The notes: generated from the letters alone by a model not told the origin. A stretch of DNA of 64,000 nt from Glacieibacterium arshaanense (GCF_004681125.1 NZ_SIHO01000002.1:1085414-1149413); one strand, 5' to 3'. Shown: positions 13,021-24,412, numbered from the stretch's first letter. Made by a program: numbers and translations.

Positions 13021-13102
13021 CCTTCGGCGGGCAGGGGTGATCCCTGCACCCATTTGTTTGGCGCTGTTAAATCGGGTGCAGGCCTCAGGCCTGCCCGCCG
13101 GT
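13021..13102. repeat. Palindromic interspersed repeat, copy 2
   Basis: Related to the repeats at 5891-5976 and 24421-24499. It has the same outer arms (GCGGGCAGGG and CCTGCCCGCC) and the same inner CCTGCACCC/GGGTGCAGG pair, but the central loop is longer (about 22 bases, including TTTGTTTGGCGCTG). It shares GGCCTCAGGCCTG with copy 3. Unlike the other two it lies between co-oriented genes (dctA and bamD) and lacks the TTAAAGCGCC end. Confidence 0.8.
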
Positions 13103-13208
13103 GGCTCTGTGCCGTTCACCACGGCTTCACACAGCCCCCGCCACACGATCTACATCCCGCGCGCGGCAATGCTTGGCGCGCGCAATCGCTTGGGCTAAGG
13201 AAGCCGCT

Positions 13209-13985
13209 ATGATCCGTGCCAGCGTACCCCGCCTGACCCTCCTTGCCGCAATTGCCGCCGCGCTGGTATTGCCGGGCTGTGCCGCCAAAGGTCCCAAAAA
13301 GGACACGGCGTACGTCGCGATGGACGTCGAGACACTGTACAATGTCGCGCGCGACATGCTGCAAAAGGGCCAGTACAAGCAGGCCGCGCAGATGTTCGAC
13401 GAAGTCGAGCGCCAGCATCCTTATTCGGTCTGGGCCCGCCGTGCGCAGTTGATGGCGTCGTTTTCGTATTACGCGGCCAAGCAATACAATGAGTCGATCC
13501 AGTCGGCGCAGCGCTTCCTGTCGCTGCACCCGGGCAGCAAGGAAGCGCCTTACGCCTATTACATGATCGCCGTCAGCTATTACGAGCAGATCCAGCCGGT
13601 CGACCGCGACCAGAAGATTACCCAGCAGGCGCTCGATGCACTGGGTGAGCTGATCCGCCGCTATCCCAACACCGCCTATGCCGATGACGCGCGGCTCAAG
13701 ATCGACCTGGCGCGCGACCATCTGGCCGGCAAGGAAATGGAGATCGGGCGATTCTACCAGAATGCCTCGCTCTATGTCGCAGCGATCATCCGCTACCGCA
13801 CGGTGGTCGACAACTACGACACCACTAGCCACACGCCCGAGGCGCTGTACCGGCTCGTCGAAAGCTATCTGTCGCTCGGCATCCCGACCGAAGCGGTCAA
13901 GGCGGCCGCGGTGCTCGGCCACAACTATCCCGAATCGAAGTGGTACGAACGCGCGCACAAGCTAGTCGTCAAGAAGCACGCCTGA
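13209..13985 (+). CDS. bamD: Outer membrane protein assembly factor BamD
   Basis: Lipoprotein of the BAM complex, which inserts beta-barrel proteins into the outer membrane together with BamA. The 258-residue product begins with a lipoprotein signal ending in a lipobox LPGC (Cys24). Tetratricopeptide-type helices follow (VARDMLQKGQYKQAAQMF, YNESIQSAQRFLSLHPGSKEA). The start at 13209 has TAAGGAAG just upstream; an earlier in-frame start would bury the signal peptide. It precedes recN and ligA, a conserved alphaproteobacterial gene order. Confidence 0.95.
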   Translation: MIRASVPRLTLLAAIAAALVLPGCAAKGPKKDTAYVAMDVETLYNVARDMLQKGQYKQAAQMFDEVERQHPYSVWARRAQLMASFSYYAAKQYNESIQSAQRFLSLHPGSKEAPYAYYMIAVSYYEQIQPVDRDQKITQQALDALGELIRRYPNTAYADDARLKIDLARDHLAGKEMEIGRFYQNASLYVAAIIRYRTVVDNYDTTSHTPEALYRLVESYLSLGIPTEAVKAAAVLGHNYPESKWYERAHKLVVKKHA

Positions 13986-14001
13986 CCGCCGTGCGCTGCC
14001 C

Positions 14002-15657
14002 ATGCTGACCGCGCTCGATATCCGCGAGGTCGTGCTGATCGAGGCACTGCTGCTTGAATTCTCCCCTGGACTGAGCGCGCTGACCGGCGAGACCGGCGCC
14101 GGCAAGTCGATCCTGCTCGATGCGCTCGGTCTGGCGCTTGGGGCACGCGGCGATGCCGGGCTGGTGCGCCACGGTGCCGCCGCCGCCAGTGTCACTGCCA
14201 GCTTCGATGTTCCCGCCGATCATCCATCCCGCGCGTTGCTCGTCGAAAACGGGCTGGAAAATGACGGTGAACTGATTCTGCGCCGCCAGCTCAAGGCCGA
14301 TGGCGGCAGCCGCGCCTGGGTCAATGACCAGCCGGTGAGCGCAACGCTGCTGCGCGATCTTGGCGCGACGCTGGTCGAAGTCCATGGCCAGCACGATGAC
14401 CGCGGGCTGCTACAGCCGCGTGGCCACATGAAATTGCTCGACAGTTTCGGCGGACTCGGCGCGCAGGTTGCCGCAACCGCTGTTGCACACGCCACATGGC
14501 GCGACGCCGTTGCAGCCTATGACGCGCTGGTCGCACAAGTCGAAGCCGATGCCCGCGACCGCGACTGGCTCGACCATGCGGTGGCCGAATTGCAGGCGCT
14601 GGCCCCCGAAGCCGGCGAGGACGAGACACTCGCTACCGAGCGCACCGCGATGCAGCAAGGCGCGCGACTGGCGGACGATCTCAATACTATCAACGACTTG
14701 CTCGATGGCAGCGACGGCGGGCTGGCGAAGCTGCGGCAGGTCGCGCGCCGCCTCGAACGGCTGGCGCCCGAACGGAGCGAACTCGCCGATGCGCTCGCGG
14801 CAATCGACCGCGCGTTGAACGAGGCGGGGGAGGCCGAGGACGCACTCGCCGCCGCCGCACGCGCGATGGCGTTCGACCCGGCACGGCTCGACAGTGTCGA
14901 AACGCGGTTGTTCGAACTGCGGGCGATGGCGCGCAAGCACCGCGTGGCGGCGGATGCGCTGCCCGAACTGGCGAACGAACTCGCGGCACGCGCCGCAGCG
15001 TTGCAGGCGGGTGAAGCCGGCGTCGCGGGCGCCGCCAAGGCCGTCAAGGCAGCACGGTCGGCGTTCGAAGCTGCGGCCGCCGAACTGTCGGCAGCGCGTG
15101 CTGCGGCCGCCAAGCGTCTCGACGTGGCGGTCGCAGGCGAACTCGCACCGCTCAAGCTCGATGCCGCGCGCTTCCGCGTCGCGCTGGCGGCACTGCCCGA
15201 ATCGGGCTGGTCGGCGGCTGGTGCCGACAAGGTCGAGTTCGAAGTGTCGACCAACCCCGGTGCACCGTTCGGGCCGCTGCTCAAGATTGCCTCGGGCGGT
15301 GAATTGTCGCGCTTCGTGCTGGCGCTCAAGGTCGCGCTCGCCGAAACCGGCAGCGCCGGCACCATCATCTTCGACGAAATCGACCGCGGTGTCGGCGGTG
15401 CCGTCGCCAGCGCCATCGGCGAACGGCTGGCGCGACTGGCAGTTGGCACACAGTTGCTGGTCGTCACGCACAGCCCGCAAGTCGCGGCGCGCTCGGCGCA
15501 CCAGTGGCGCATCGCCAAATCGAGTGCCGGCACGGTCACGCGCACCGGCATCACCCTGCTCGACGCCGACGAGCGCCGCGAGGAAATCGCGCGGATGCTG
15601 TCGGGTGCGCAGGTCACCGACGAAGCGCGCGCACAGGCGACCCGCTTGCTGGCCTGA
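14002..15657 (+). CDS. recN: DNA repair protein RecN
   Basis: 551-residue SMC-like ATPase that acts at double-strand breaks during recombinational repair. The Walker A motif GETGAGKS is near residues 29-36. The ABC signature (LKIASGGELSRF) and Walker B (TIIFDEIDRGVGG) lie near residues 430-465, separated by a long alanine- and glutamate-rich coiled-coil region interrupted at the hinge. Length is normal. It begins 16 bases after bamD and is probably co-transcribed with it. Confidence 0.96.
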   Translation: MLTALDIREVVLIEALLLEFSPGLSALTGETGAGKSILLDALGLALGARGDAGLVRHGAAAASVTASFDVPADHPSRALLVENGLENDGELILRRQLKADGGSRAWVNDQPVSATLLRDLGATLVEVHGQHDDRGLLQPRGHMKLLDSFGGLGAQVAATAVAHATWRDAVAAYDALVAQVEADARDRDWLDHAVAELQALAPEAGEDETLATERTAMQQGARLADDLNTINDLLDGSDGGLAKLRQVARRLERLAPERSELADALAAIDRALNEAGEAEDALAAAARAMAFDPARLDSVETRLFELRAMARKHRVAADALPELANELAARAAALQAGEAGVAGAAKAVKAARSAFEAAAAELSAARAAAAKRLDVAVAGELAPLKLDAARFRVALAALPESGWSAAGADKVEFEVSTNPGAPFGPLLKIASGGELSRFVLALKVALAETGSAGTIIFDEIDRGVGGAVASAIGERLARLAVGTQLLVVTHSPQVAARSAHQWRIAKSSAGTVTRTGITLLDADERREEIARMLSGAQVTDEARAQATRLLA

Positions 15658-15737
15658 CGTGTGCGGCGAATCGCGGCTGGCACCGCCGGCGTAATCGCGG
15701 TAATTTGTGGCTCTCGAAACCGGCAGGGGGAGTTGCC

Positions 15738-16193
15738 ATGGCTTTCTGGATCAACGGCTGGAACGGCGATGCCGCCGGCACCGTCATGGGGCGCGAGCCG
15801 TATCGCGCGCTGATTTCACTGACACACAGCGAGGGCGATTTTCCGATTGGCATCCACCAGTCGGGCGACCTCGACGGTATCACCTGGTATTATAATTTCA
15901 GCGCCACTTGCCTGACACCGGGCAGCATGCCGGCGATTGTCACCAAGGTCGTCGATGTCGGCGACTATGTCTGGTCGGTCGAGGTGACGCCGCACGACTG
16001 GGGCGACAAGGATGCGACCAACTGGGCGCCGGGCGTGCATCTGTTCTCGCTCATGCTCTATGGCCCCGATGGCAACCAGTCGGGCACCATCGCCACCGTC
16101 ATCGTGCCGAAGAAGACGATGAAGGCAGTGCCGGCAACGCCGGTGATGGCGCAGAAGATGCTGGTGATGCGGCGCGGCCAGCCGATGACGTAA
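15738..16193 (+). CDS. Hypothetical protein between recN and ligA
   Basis: 151-residue protein starting at an ATG preceded by GGCAGGGGGAG. It contains no signal peptide or membrane helix. It is rich in aromatic residues and beta-prone stretches (MAFWINGWNGD, TWYYNFSATC, VWSVEVTPHDWGD, FSLMLYGPDGNQSG), which looks like a small beta-sandwich. The C-terminal 25 residues are basic and Met-rich (MAQKMLVMRRGQPMT). I recognise no family. It lies between recN and ligA, genes that are otherwise usually adjacent, so it may be a lineage-specific insertion. Confidence 0.75.
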   Translation: MAFWINGWNGDAAGTVMGREPYRALISLTHSEGDFPIGIHQSGDLDGITWYYNFSATCLTPGSMPAIVTKVVDVGDYVWSVEVTPHDWGDKDATNWAPGVHLFSLMLYGPDGNQSGTIATVIVPKKTMKAVPATPVMAQKMLVMRRGQPMT

Positions 16194-16204
16194 GCGCGTC
16201 CTGA

Positions 16205-18790
<2,586 letters not shown>

Positions 18791-18844
18791 GGCAGGGCGT
18801 CCGCGCGCTTGCGTCAGCCGCCGCGTTCACTCTATGCATTGTCC

Positions 18845-19435
18845 ATGTCAAAACAGCCTGCGGCCCCGGCCGAATCCAAACCCGACGGCCGTGTCGAACG
18901 CAGCGTCCAGACGCGCGCCAAGATCACCGCGGCGGTGCTCGACCTCGTCGGCCGCGGCGTGCTCGATCCGACCGCCGAAGCGGTCGCGGTGCACGCCGGC
19001 GTCGGCTACCGCACGGTGTTCCGGCATTTCGAGGACATGGAAGCGCTGTTCGACGAGTTGAACGCCAAAATCACTCAAATCGTGTTGGCGGGGCTTCCCG
19101 ACCTACCGCCAGAGGGCCCGCTCGCCGATCGCATCACGGGTTTCGTGCTGCGGCGCACGCAGGTCTTCGAAGCGATTACAAACTATTATCTGTCAGGTAA
19201 CATCCGCCTGCACAGTTCCGAAAGCCTGCGGCGGTCGCGCGCCAATTTCGCACAGATGCTGCGCCGCCAGCAGGCCGTCTACCTGCCCGAAAGTACCAAG
19301 ACCCCCGAAACCGCCGCGCTGGTCGAACTCGTCGCCACCATCGACGCCTGGGTGCGGCTTCGGCGGCTGCAGGGCTGCGATGTCGAAACCGCGCAGCGCA
19401 TCGTCGTGCGAGGCGTCACCGCGCTGCTCGCCTGA
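18845..19435 (+). CDS. TetR/AcrR family transcriptional regulator
   Basis: 196-residue regulator with an N-terminal helix-turn-helix (residues about 20-65: ITAAVLDLVGRGVLDPTAEAVAVHAGVGYRTVFRHFEDMEAL, in pieces TAEAVAVHAGVGYRTVFRHF) and an all-helical ligand-binding part. The start at ATG 18845 removes a weak TTG-initiated extension. It is followed 36 bases later by a TauE/SafE exporter gene in the same direction, its most likely target. The ligand is unknown. Confidence 0.85.
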   Translation: MSKQPAAPAESKPDGRVERSVQTRAKITAAVLDLVGRGVLDPTAEAVAVHAGVGYRTVFRHFEDMEALFDELNAKITQIVLAGLPDLPPEGPLADRITGFVLRRTQVFEAITNYYLSGNIRLHSSESLRRSRANFAQMLRRQQAVYLPESTKTPETAALVELVATIDAWVRLRRLQGCDVETAQRIVVRGVTALLA

Positions 19436-19470
19436 GCGCGCCCATCGCCAATGCGAGCGCCTGGCTCGGC

Positions 19471-20202
19471 GTGACGCCGGTGCAGGTGCTGCTGATCTGG
19501 ATCGCGGTGCTGTTCGCGTCGGTGGTGCGCGGGCTGACCGGGTTCGGGCTGGCCATCGTCATGGTGCCGCTGATCGGCATCATCATCGCGCCGCAGCAGG
19601 CGGTGCTCGTCGGCATCATGTCGAGCCTGATGATGGCCCCGCTGGGCTATGCGACATCGCGCAAGCGTGTCGATCCGGCGGTGATGCGGCCACTGCTCAT
19701 CGCCACTGTCACCGCCGCACCGTTCGGGCTTTGGCTGCTGACCATGACGCCGCCCGACATCGCGCGGCTGGCGATTGCCGGAATCGCCATCGGCTCGTTT
19801 CCGGTGCTGCTCGCCAAGCGGGCGCCGCATCCGCCGGGGGGCGTGCTGCCGCGCGTCGCCACCGGCATGCTGACCGGGCTACTCGCGGGGTTCGCGGCGA
19901 TGCCGGGGCCGCCGGTGATTTTCTATTTCGTCCGCCACGGCATTGCACCGGCGGCGTCGCGCGACGCGATGATCGTCACCTTTTTCTGGTCGTCGTCGAT
20001 GGTGGCGCTCGCGGCGCTGGTGACGGGGCGCTTCACGCTGCCGACCGCGGCGCTGGCGCTGTCCTGCTATCCGGCGCTGGCGCTCGGCAACACCATCGGC
20101 AGCAAGCTGTTCGGCCATGTCAACGAAGCGGCGTGGCGCGCCGTCACGCTGGCGATCATGGCGGCCGCCGCGCTGGGTGCGGCCTACCGCGTGCTCGGCT
20201 GA
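19471..20202 (+). CDS. Sulfite exporter TauE/SafE family protein
   Basis: 243-residue membrane protein of the TauE/SafE (DUF81) family, which exports or imports small organosulfur or other anions. The family pattern is visible in the N-terminal repeat (VVRGLTGFGLAIVMVPL) and again in the second half (GLLAGFAAMPGPPVIFYFV). About seven hydrophobic segments are present. I used the GTG at 19471; no ATG is in frame nearby. The 3' end overlaps that of the convergent gene by 19 bases. Confidence 0.85.
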   Translation: MTPVQVLLIWIAVLFASVVRGLTGFGLAIVMVPLIGIIIAPQQAVLVGIMSSLMMAPLGYATSRKRVDPAVMRPLLIATVTAAPFGLWLLTMTPPDIARLAIAGIAIGSFPVLLAKRAPHPPGGVLPRVATGMLTGLLAGFAAMPGPPVIFYFVRHGIAPAASRDAMIVTFFWSSSMVALAALVTGRFTLPTAALALSCYPALALGNTIGSKLFGHVNEAAWRAVTLAIMAAAALGAAYRVLG

Positions 20203-20621
20203 CGCAGCGCCAGAACCAGAAACACCAACGCCAGCACCAGCGTGACGATATGGCCATAATGGCCGGGCGGGTGGTGGTTGCCGTGCGCGCCTTTGCCAAG
20301 CCAATCCGACCAGGCGCTGAGTGCCGCCATGACGATGAGCATCAGCAGCGCCAGCGGCACCAGCGGCCGGTAGCGCAGCGCAATCGCCAATAGCAGTAGC
20401 CCGAACGGGATCTGGATCGCGCCGTACCAGGCAAAAACCGCAATGATCGTCTGGCCGGCAGCCCCGAGGTCGATGCCGGCAATCACGCCGGCGCCGCCGT
20501 CGGGCAGGAAATAATGGATGGCGCCGGGGATGATCGACATCACCGCGGCGAGCGCCAGAAACCACGCCGACACGGCCGCGCCGTGGTACTGGGCGTTGGT
20601 CGATGCGGGCAGCAGGCTCAT
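20184..20621 (-). CDS. Small four-helix membrane protein, unknown function
   Basis: 145-residue protein with four hydrophobic segments (WFLALAAVMSIIPGAIHYF, IIAVFAWYGAIQIPFGLLLL, PLALLMLIVMAALSAW, IVTLVLALVFLVLAL) and a His-rich loop (GAHGNHHPPGHYGH) that could bind metal. No family recognised with confidence. Its ATG overlaps the stop of the DUF1330 gene (20618-20621), so the two are co-translated. Confidence 0.75.
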   Translation of the reverse strand: MSLLPASTNAQYHGAAVSAWFLALAAVMSIIPGAIHYFLPDGGAGVIAGIDLGAAGQTIIAVFAWYGAIQIPFGLLLLAIALRYRPLVPLALLMLIVMAALSAWSDWLGKGAHGNHHPPGHYGHIVTLVLALVFLVLALRQPSTR

Positions 20622-21031
20622 CCGAGCGTGCCGCGCGTCTTGATATTGAGCTGGCCCGCCAATCCGGCGTCGCGGTGGCGCGCAATCTTCTGATATTCAG
20701 GGTCGGTGACCATCGCGCGCATCGCGGCCAGCGACGGATATTCAGCGAGCGCCACCATGTCCCACAGCTCCTCGACTTCACCGAGCATCAGTGCGGTCAC
20801 CGGTCCGGCATAGCCCGGCGTGCCACCGACCGCCGTGATCATGTCGCGGACCTTCATGCCGTAGCGCAGATAGGCGGCCATGCCGGTCAGGTCGGCATCA
20901 CTGCCGTCTTCATACGCGGCTTTCTCGCGGAATTTGAGCAGGTTGACCATGACGAACGGGCCGTCCTCGGTGCCGCCGAAAAATGCCTGCGCCTGCTCGG
21001 CGGACGGATGGACCTGATTGACAACCTTCAC
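20618..21031 (-). CDS. DUF1330 domain-containing protein
   Basis: 137-residue protein with a ferredoxin-like DUF1330 domain, related to dimeric alpha/beta-barrel small-molecule enzymes of unknown reaction. Typical features are FVMVNLLKFREKA and the later WDMVALAEYPSLAAMRAM. It begins at a GTG with AAGGGGAAG upstream. A palindromic operator-like site lies at 21056-21072 directly upstream, related to the one in front of the ThDP enzyme gene, so it may belong to the same regulon. Confidence 0.85.
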   Translation of the reverse strand: MKVVNQVHPSAEQAQAFFGGTEDGPFVMVNLLKFREKAAYEDGSDADLTGMAAYLRYGMKVRDMITAVGGTPGYAGPVTALMLGEVEELWDMVALAEYPSLAAMRAMVTDPEYQKIARHRDAGLAGQLNIKTRGTLG

Positions 21032-21055
21032 GCAGCTTCCCCTTGGACGTTATAT

Positions 21056-21072
21056 TGACACTATAAATGTCA
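21056..21072. promoter_or_regulatory. Palindromic operator candidate upstream of the DUF1330 gene
   Basis: TGACA-CTATAAA-TGTCA inverted repeat 25 bases upstream of the GTG start. Read on the minus strand, this region contains ATTTATAGT, four bases, ATATAA. The same motif (three-base spacer) occurs at 23572-23589 between the ThDP enzyme and SDR genes. A shared TetR operator is inferred. Confidence 0.5.
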
Positions 21073-21088
21073 TATTGCCGCACAGGCG

Positions 21089-21778
21089 TCAACGGGTGGC
21101 AGCGACGCCCGTTTGCATGGGGGTGGTGAGCAGGTCGTGTTCGATTTGTGCGCCAAGTTCGGCGATCTCGGCGACCAGCCGCAGCCGCACCGGCGCTGCC
21201 GCCACCGCTGCAACGCCAAGTCGGATGCCGTGCGCCATCTCAAGCGCAAAGCGGTTGCCGCTCCAGTTCTCGGCCAGCCATGACTGGGTTGTTACGCCGA
21301 TGATGCGCAGCAGAAAATCGGTCAGCGGCTGCACCGCGACAAACGCCTCGAGCTCGCCCGCCGCCAGCGCGTCGCTGACAAAGCCGGCCCAGAAAGCGCG
21401 ACCTTGCGCCAGCATCTGGTCGTGGATTTCGGACGCCTCCATGCCCAGCGTGGCGCGAAACAGTCCGCGGTAGAATTGCGGGTCGGCGCTGTAATGCGTC
21501 ACCACCAGCGCCGTCGCATCGAGCAGCGCGGCGACCGGGCTAGCGTGGCGGATGCGGCCGAGCTTGGCGTCGAAATCCTCGAACTCGCGGCGCACCACCA
21601 GCCGCATGATCTCGCCCTTGCTGCCCGCCAGATTATACGGAGTCGCGGGGCTGACGCCGGCGCGCGTTGCCAATTGCGTCATCGAAAACCCCGCATCGCC
21701 ACTTTCACGCACCAGCGCCCGCGCGGTGTCGACCAGATGTGCGATGCGCGCGCTGCGGCGCTCGGCGGAAAGCGCCAT
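21089..21778 (-). CDS. TetR/AcrR family transcriptional regulator
   Basis: 229-residue regulator with a helix-turn-helix at about residues 25-60 (FSMTQLATRAGVSPATPYN) and a helical C-terminal effector domain. Its start is 3 bases from the stop of the ThDP enzyme gene, so it is likely the second gene of that operon. It is the best candidate for the protein recognising the paired palindromes at 21056 and 23571, with autoregulation through the latter. The ligand is unknown, possibly a substrate of the ThDP enzyme. Confidence 0.87.
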   Translation of the reverse strand: MALSAERRSARIAHLVDTARALVRESGDAGFSMTQLATRAGVSPATPYNLAGSKGEIMRLVVRREFEDFDAKLGRIRHASPVAALLDATALVVTHYSADPQFYRGLFRATLGMEASEIHDQMLAQGRAFWAGFVSDALAAGELEAFVAVQPLTDFLLRIIGVTTQSWLAENWSGNRFALEMAHGIRLGVAAVAAAPVRLRLVAEIAELGAQIEHDLLTTPMQTGVAATR

Positions 21779-21781
21779 GCC

Positions 21782-23518
21782 TCAGCTCGCCGCGATGTTT
21801 TCGTAATAGGGGATCATGATGTCGCGGCTGCCTTCGGCCAACTGTCCGAGCATCGCCACTGTCGCCGGATGGACGACATCGGCATCAGTCATGATTTCAA
21901 CCAGCGCCGGCTTGCCGCTCGCAAACGCCCGCGCCATCGCCGGGGCAATCTCGGCAAACGCCGTGACGCGCTCGGCATGGCAGCCGAACGCGGCGGCGAT
22001 GCTGGCGTATTGCGTCGACCCGAGCTTGGTGATGACGTTGTAGTTGGCGCCGTACATCATCTGCTGGCCATGGATCGACATGCCCCAGACCTGGTTGTTG
22101 AGGATGACAGTGACGATCGGCAGCCGGTGCCGGACCATCGTGTCGAATTCCTGGATATGGAAGCCCATCGCGCCATCACCCGTTACTTGTACGACACGAC
22201 GGTCGGGATGGGCAATCTGCATCCCGATGGCAAACCCCGGCCCGATGCCAAGGCAGCCGAGATAGCCGTGCGACAGCACCCGTGCCGGGGCATCGACCGC
22301 GACCGTCGCAGTGCCCCAGCTCGATGATTCGCCACCGTCGAAGACATAGGCCGCATCTTGCCCGGCAGCGTTGGCCACCGCCTTGGCAGCGTGATAGGGG
22401 TGGATGCCGCCCGCGACTTCGGCGTCAGGCCAGGCACTCGCGGCGAGCGCCTTGGCACCGGCGGCACGCGCCGTCCATGCGCTGGTGTCGGGCAGGTCCA
22501 CCGCCGCGAGCGCCTTGGTCAGTGCCGTCAGCGTTTGCGCGCAATCGGCAGCAATCGGCAGGTCGATATCGCGCAGCCGGCCGATTTCGCTGGCATCCGA
22601 ATAGATTTGCACGACGTGTGCATCATGCGGCACCAGCGCCCCCGATCGCCCACCGAGCATCAGCCCGAGCCGCGCGCCGAGCAGGATGACCAGGTCGGGC
22701 GCGCCCGCGCCGATTATCGGCAGCACCGCGAGATTGCCCGCCGCGCCAGCGTCGCAAGCGTGGCCGGCGGGCAATAGGCCGTAGGCTTGCGGCTTGGCGA
22801 ATACCGGCAGCGGCAGTTTGGCGACCAGCGCGCGCAACGCCACCGCGGTTGCCGCCGACGCAGATTCGAGGCCCGCGACGATGACCGGGCGTTCGGCACG
22901 CAGCAGCAGCTCGGCCAGTGCGGCGACTTCTTCGGGGGCAGGGGCCGGCTGCGGCCGCACCGCCAGTCCGGCCGACGGCGTGGCCTGCGCGCCGGTGACG
23001 CTCATGTGCAGGATATCGATGGGGATTTCGAGCACCACCGGCCCCTTGCGGCCGGTCATCGCCTTGCGGATCGCCATCGCGGTCAGGTCGCGGACGCGCT
23101 CGGTGCTGGGGATGCTCAGCGCCCATTTCGCGGCAGGGCGCGCCATGGCGATCTGGTCGATGCCGCCTTGCAGCGGGTTGGTTTCGACTTCGCGCAGCGG
23201 CGGCGCGCCGATCAGGAACAGCACCGGTGACGCATCGAGTTGGGCATTGGCAATCGCGCTGATGGCGTTGGTGAACCCCGGCCCGGCGGTGATGATGCAG
23301 ACGCCGAGCTTGCCGGTGGTGCGCGCGTAGGCGTCGGCGGCATGGCCGGCGGCGGCTTCGTGGCGGAAGTCGATAAGGTCGATGCCCTGGTCGATGCAGC
23401 CCTTGAACAGCGCTTCGTGATGGCCGCCGTGCAGCGCGAAGATTTTGGTGACGCCGGCATCGTGGAGCGTCTGCGCCAGCAGGTCGCCGCCGGTATAACG
23501 CGCTTCGGGACTCGACAT
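21782..23518 (-). CDS. Thiamine diphosphate-dependent enzyme, acetolactate synthase-like
   Basis: 578-residue ThDP enzyme of the acetolactate synthase/benzoylformate decarboxylase superfamily. Expected features are present: the catalytic Glu in FRHEAAAGHAADAYAR, the central FAD/Rossmann-like domain, and the Mg-ThDP motif starting GDGAMGF and ending VILNN about 25 residues later. The start at 23518 (MSSPEARYTGG) is chosen because the frame further upstream overlaps the divergent SDR gene. It is unlikely to be the housekeeping IlvB, since it lacks an IlvN partner and sits with an SDR, a DUF1330 protein and TetR. A catabolic carboligase or decarboxylase is likelier. Confidence 0.87.
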   Translation of the reverse strand: MSSPEARYTGGDLLAQTLHDAGVTKIFALHGGHHEALFKGCIDQGIDLIDFRHEAAAGHAADAYARTTGKLGVCIITAGPGFTNAISAIANAQLDASPVLFLIGAPPLREVETNPLQGGIDQIAMARPAAKWALSIPSTERVRDLTAMAIRKAMTGRKGPVVLEIPIDILHMSVTGAQATPSAGLAVRPQPAPAPEEVAALAELLLRAERPVIVAGLESASAATAVALRALVAKLPLPVFAKPQAYGLLPAGHACDAGAAGNLAVLPIIGAGAPDLVILLGARLGLMLGGRSGALVPHDAHVVQIYSDASEIGRLRDIDLPIAADCAQTLTALTKALAAVDLPDTSAWTARAAGAKALAASAWPDAEVAGGIHPYHAAKAVANAAGQDAAYVFDGGESSSWGTATVAVDAPARVLSHGYLGCLGIGPGFAIGMQIAHPDRRVVQVTGDGAMGFHIQEFDTMVRHRLPIVTVILNNQVWGMSIHGQQMMYGANYNVITKLGSTQYASIAAAFGCHAERVTAFAEIAPAMARAFASGKPALVEIMTDADVVHPATVAMLGQLAEGSRDIMIPYYENIAAS

Positions 23519-23570
23519 GCCAATCTCCCCAACCCAAGCTGACGCGGTCTTGCATTTCGCCGCTGAAGTG

Positions 23571-23592
23571 TATTTATAGTACGATATAAATA
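23571..23592. promoter_or_regulatory. Perfect inverted repeat between ThDP enzyme and SDR genes
   Basis: TATTTATA-GTACGA-TATAAATA, a perfect 8-base inverted repeat in an otherwise GC-rich genome, placed between the divergent starts at 23518 and 23627. It shares ATTTATAGT...ATATAA with the site in front of the DUF1330 gene. Probably the operator of the neighbouring TetR; it also resembles a pair of -10 elements, so promoter function may overlap. Confidence 0.6.
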
Positions 23593-23626
23593 AGAAGTCG
23601 AGTTGGCAATTTTTGGGGAGTGGAAC

Positions 23627-24412
23627 ATGCGGTTCAAGGACAAGTCGGTCGTCATCACCGGTGGCGCGTCGGGCATCGGCGCGGCCGCCGTGCGGCGCTT
23701 CCATGCCGAGGGCGCCAAGGTCGTCATCGCCGACCTCAATGACGCGCTGGGCGAGGCGCTGGCGGCCGAACTCGGCACCGGGCGCGCGCTCTACCAGCAC
23801 ACCGATGTCGCCGACTGGCCGGCGGTCGAAGCGCTGATGCAGCGCGCCGTCGACGCCTATGGGCGGCTCGACATATTGTTCAACAACGCGGGCATCGGCT
23901 GCTTCGGCGCCACCCCCGACCTCGACATCGCCGAATGGCAGCGCGTCATCAATGTCGACTTGAACAGCGTCTTTTACGGCTGCAAGGCGGCCATCCCGCA
24001 CATGCGCGCGGGCGGCGGCGGCGCCATTGTCAACACCGCATCGGCCTCAGGGCTAGCGGGCGACTACAGCTTCACCGCCTATAACGCCGCCAAGGGCGCG
24101 GTCATCAACTACACCCGCGCCGCCGGTATCGACCATGCCCGCGAAGGCATCCGCATCAACGCCGTCTGCCCCGGCCCCGTCGACACGCCGATCATCGCCG
24201 GCGTCAAGGACATGCCCGGCGTCCAGGCCATCTGGGACGACTGTGTGCCGATGGGGCGGTTCGCGCGCCCCGAGGAAATCGCCGCCGCGGTGCTGTTTCT
24301 GGCGTCAGCCGACGCGTCCTACATGACCGGCGCGATCATCGCCGTCGATGGCGGGCTGACGGCGCACACTGGGCAACCGAATTTGCCGCGGTTGCTGGCG
24401 GCGGCAGGCTAA
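23627..24412 (+). CDS. Short-chain dehydrogenase/reductase
   Basis: 261-residue classical SDR oxidoreductase. The NAD(P)-binding motif GGASGIGAAAV is at the N terminus (TGxxxGxG type), NNAG follows near residue 85, and the catalytic Ser-Tyr-Lys set is in NTASASGLAG and YNAAKGA. Asp at the end of beta-2 (VIADLND) suggests NAD preference. GGGGAG lies upstream of ATG 23627, and the earlier TTG at 23603 is less likely. Divergent from the ThDP enzyme gene with a shared palindromic operator, so it may reduce or oxidise that enzyme's product. Confidence 0.9.
   Translation: MRFKDKSVVITGGASGIGAAAVRRFHAEGAKVVIADLNDALGEALAAELGTGRALYQHTDVADWPAVEALMQRAVDAYGRLDILFNNAGIGCFGATPDLDIAEWQRVINVDLNSVFYGCKAAIPHMRAGGGGAIVNTASASGLAGDYSFTAYNAAKGAVINYTRAAGIDHAREGIRINAVCPGPVDTPIIAGVKDMPGVQAIWDDCVPMGRFARPEEIAAAVLFLASADASYMTGAIIAVDGGLTAHTGQPNLPRLLAAAG

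Noticed and set aside
21782-23518. Housekeeping acetolactate synthase large subunit (IlvB)
   Set aside because: No regulatory-subunit gene (ilvH/N) or ilvC follows, and the neighbours are TetR, SDR and DUF1330 genes, so a specialised ThDP enzyme is more likely.
23519-24001. Upstream extension of the ThDP enzyme frame
   Set aside because: It overlaps the divergent SDR gene and adds about 160 residues without family similarity; ATG 23518 gives the standard start.
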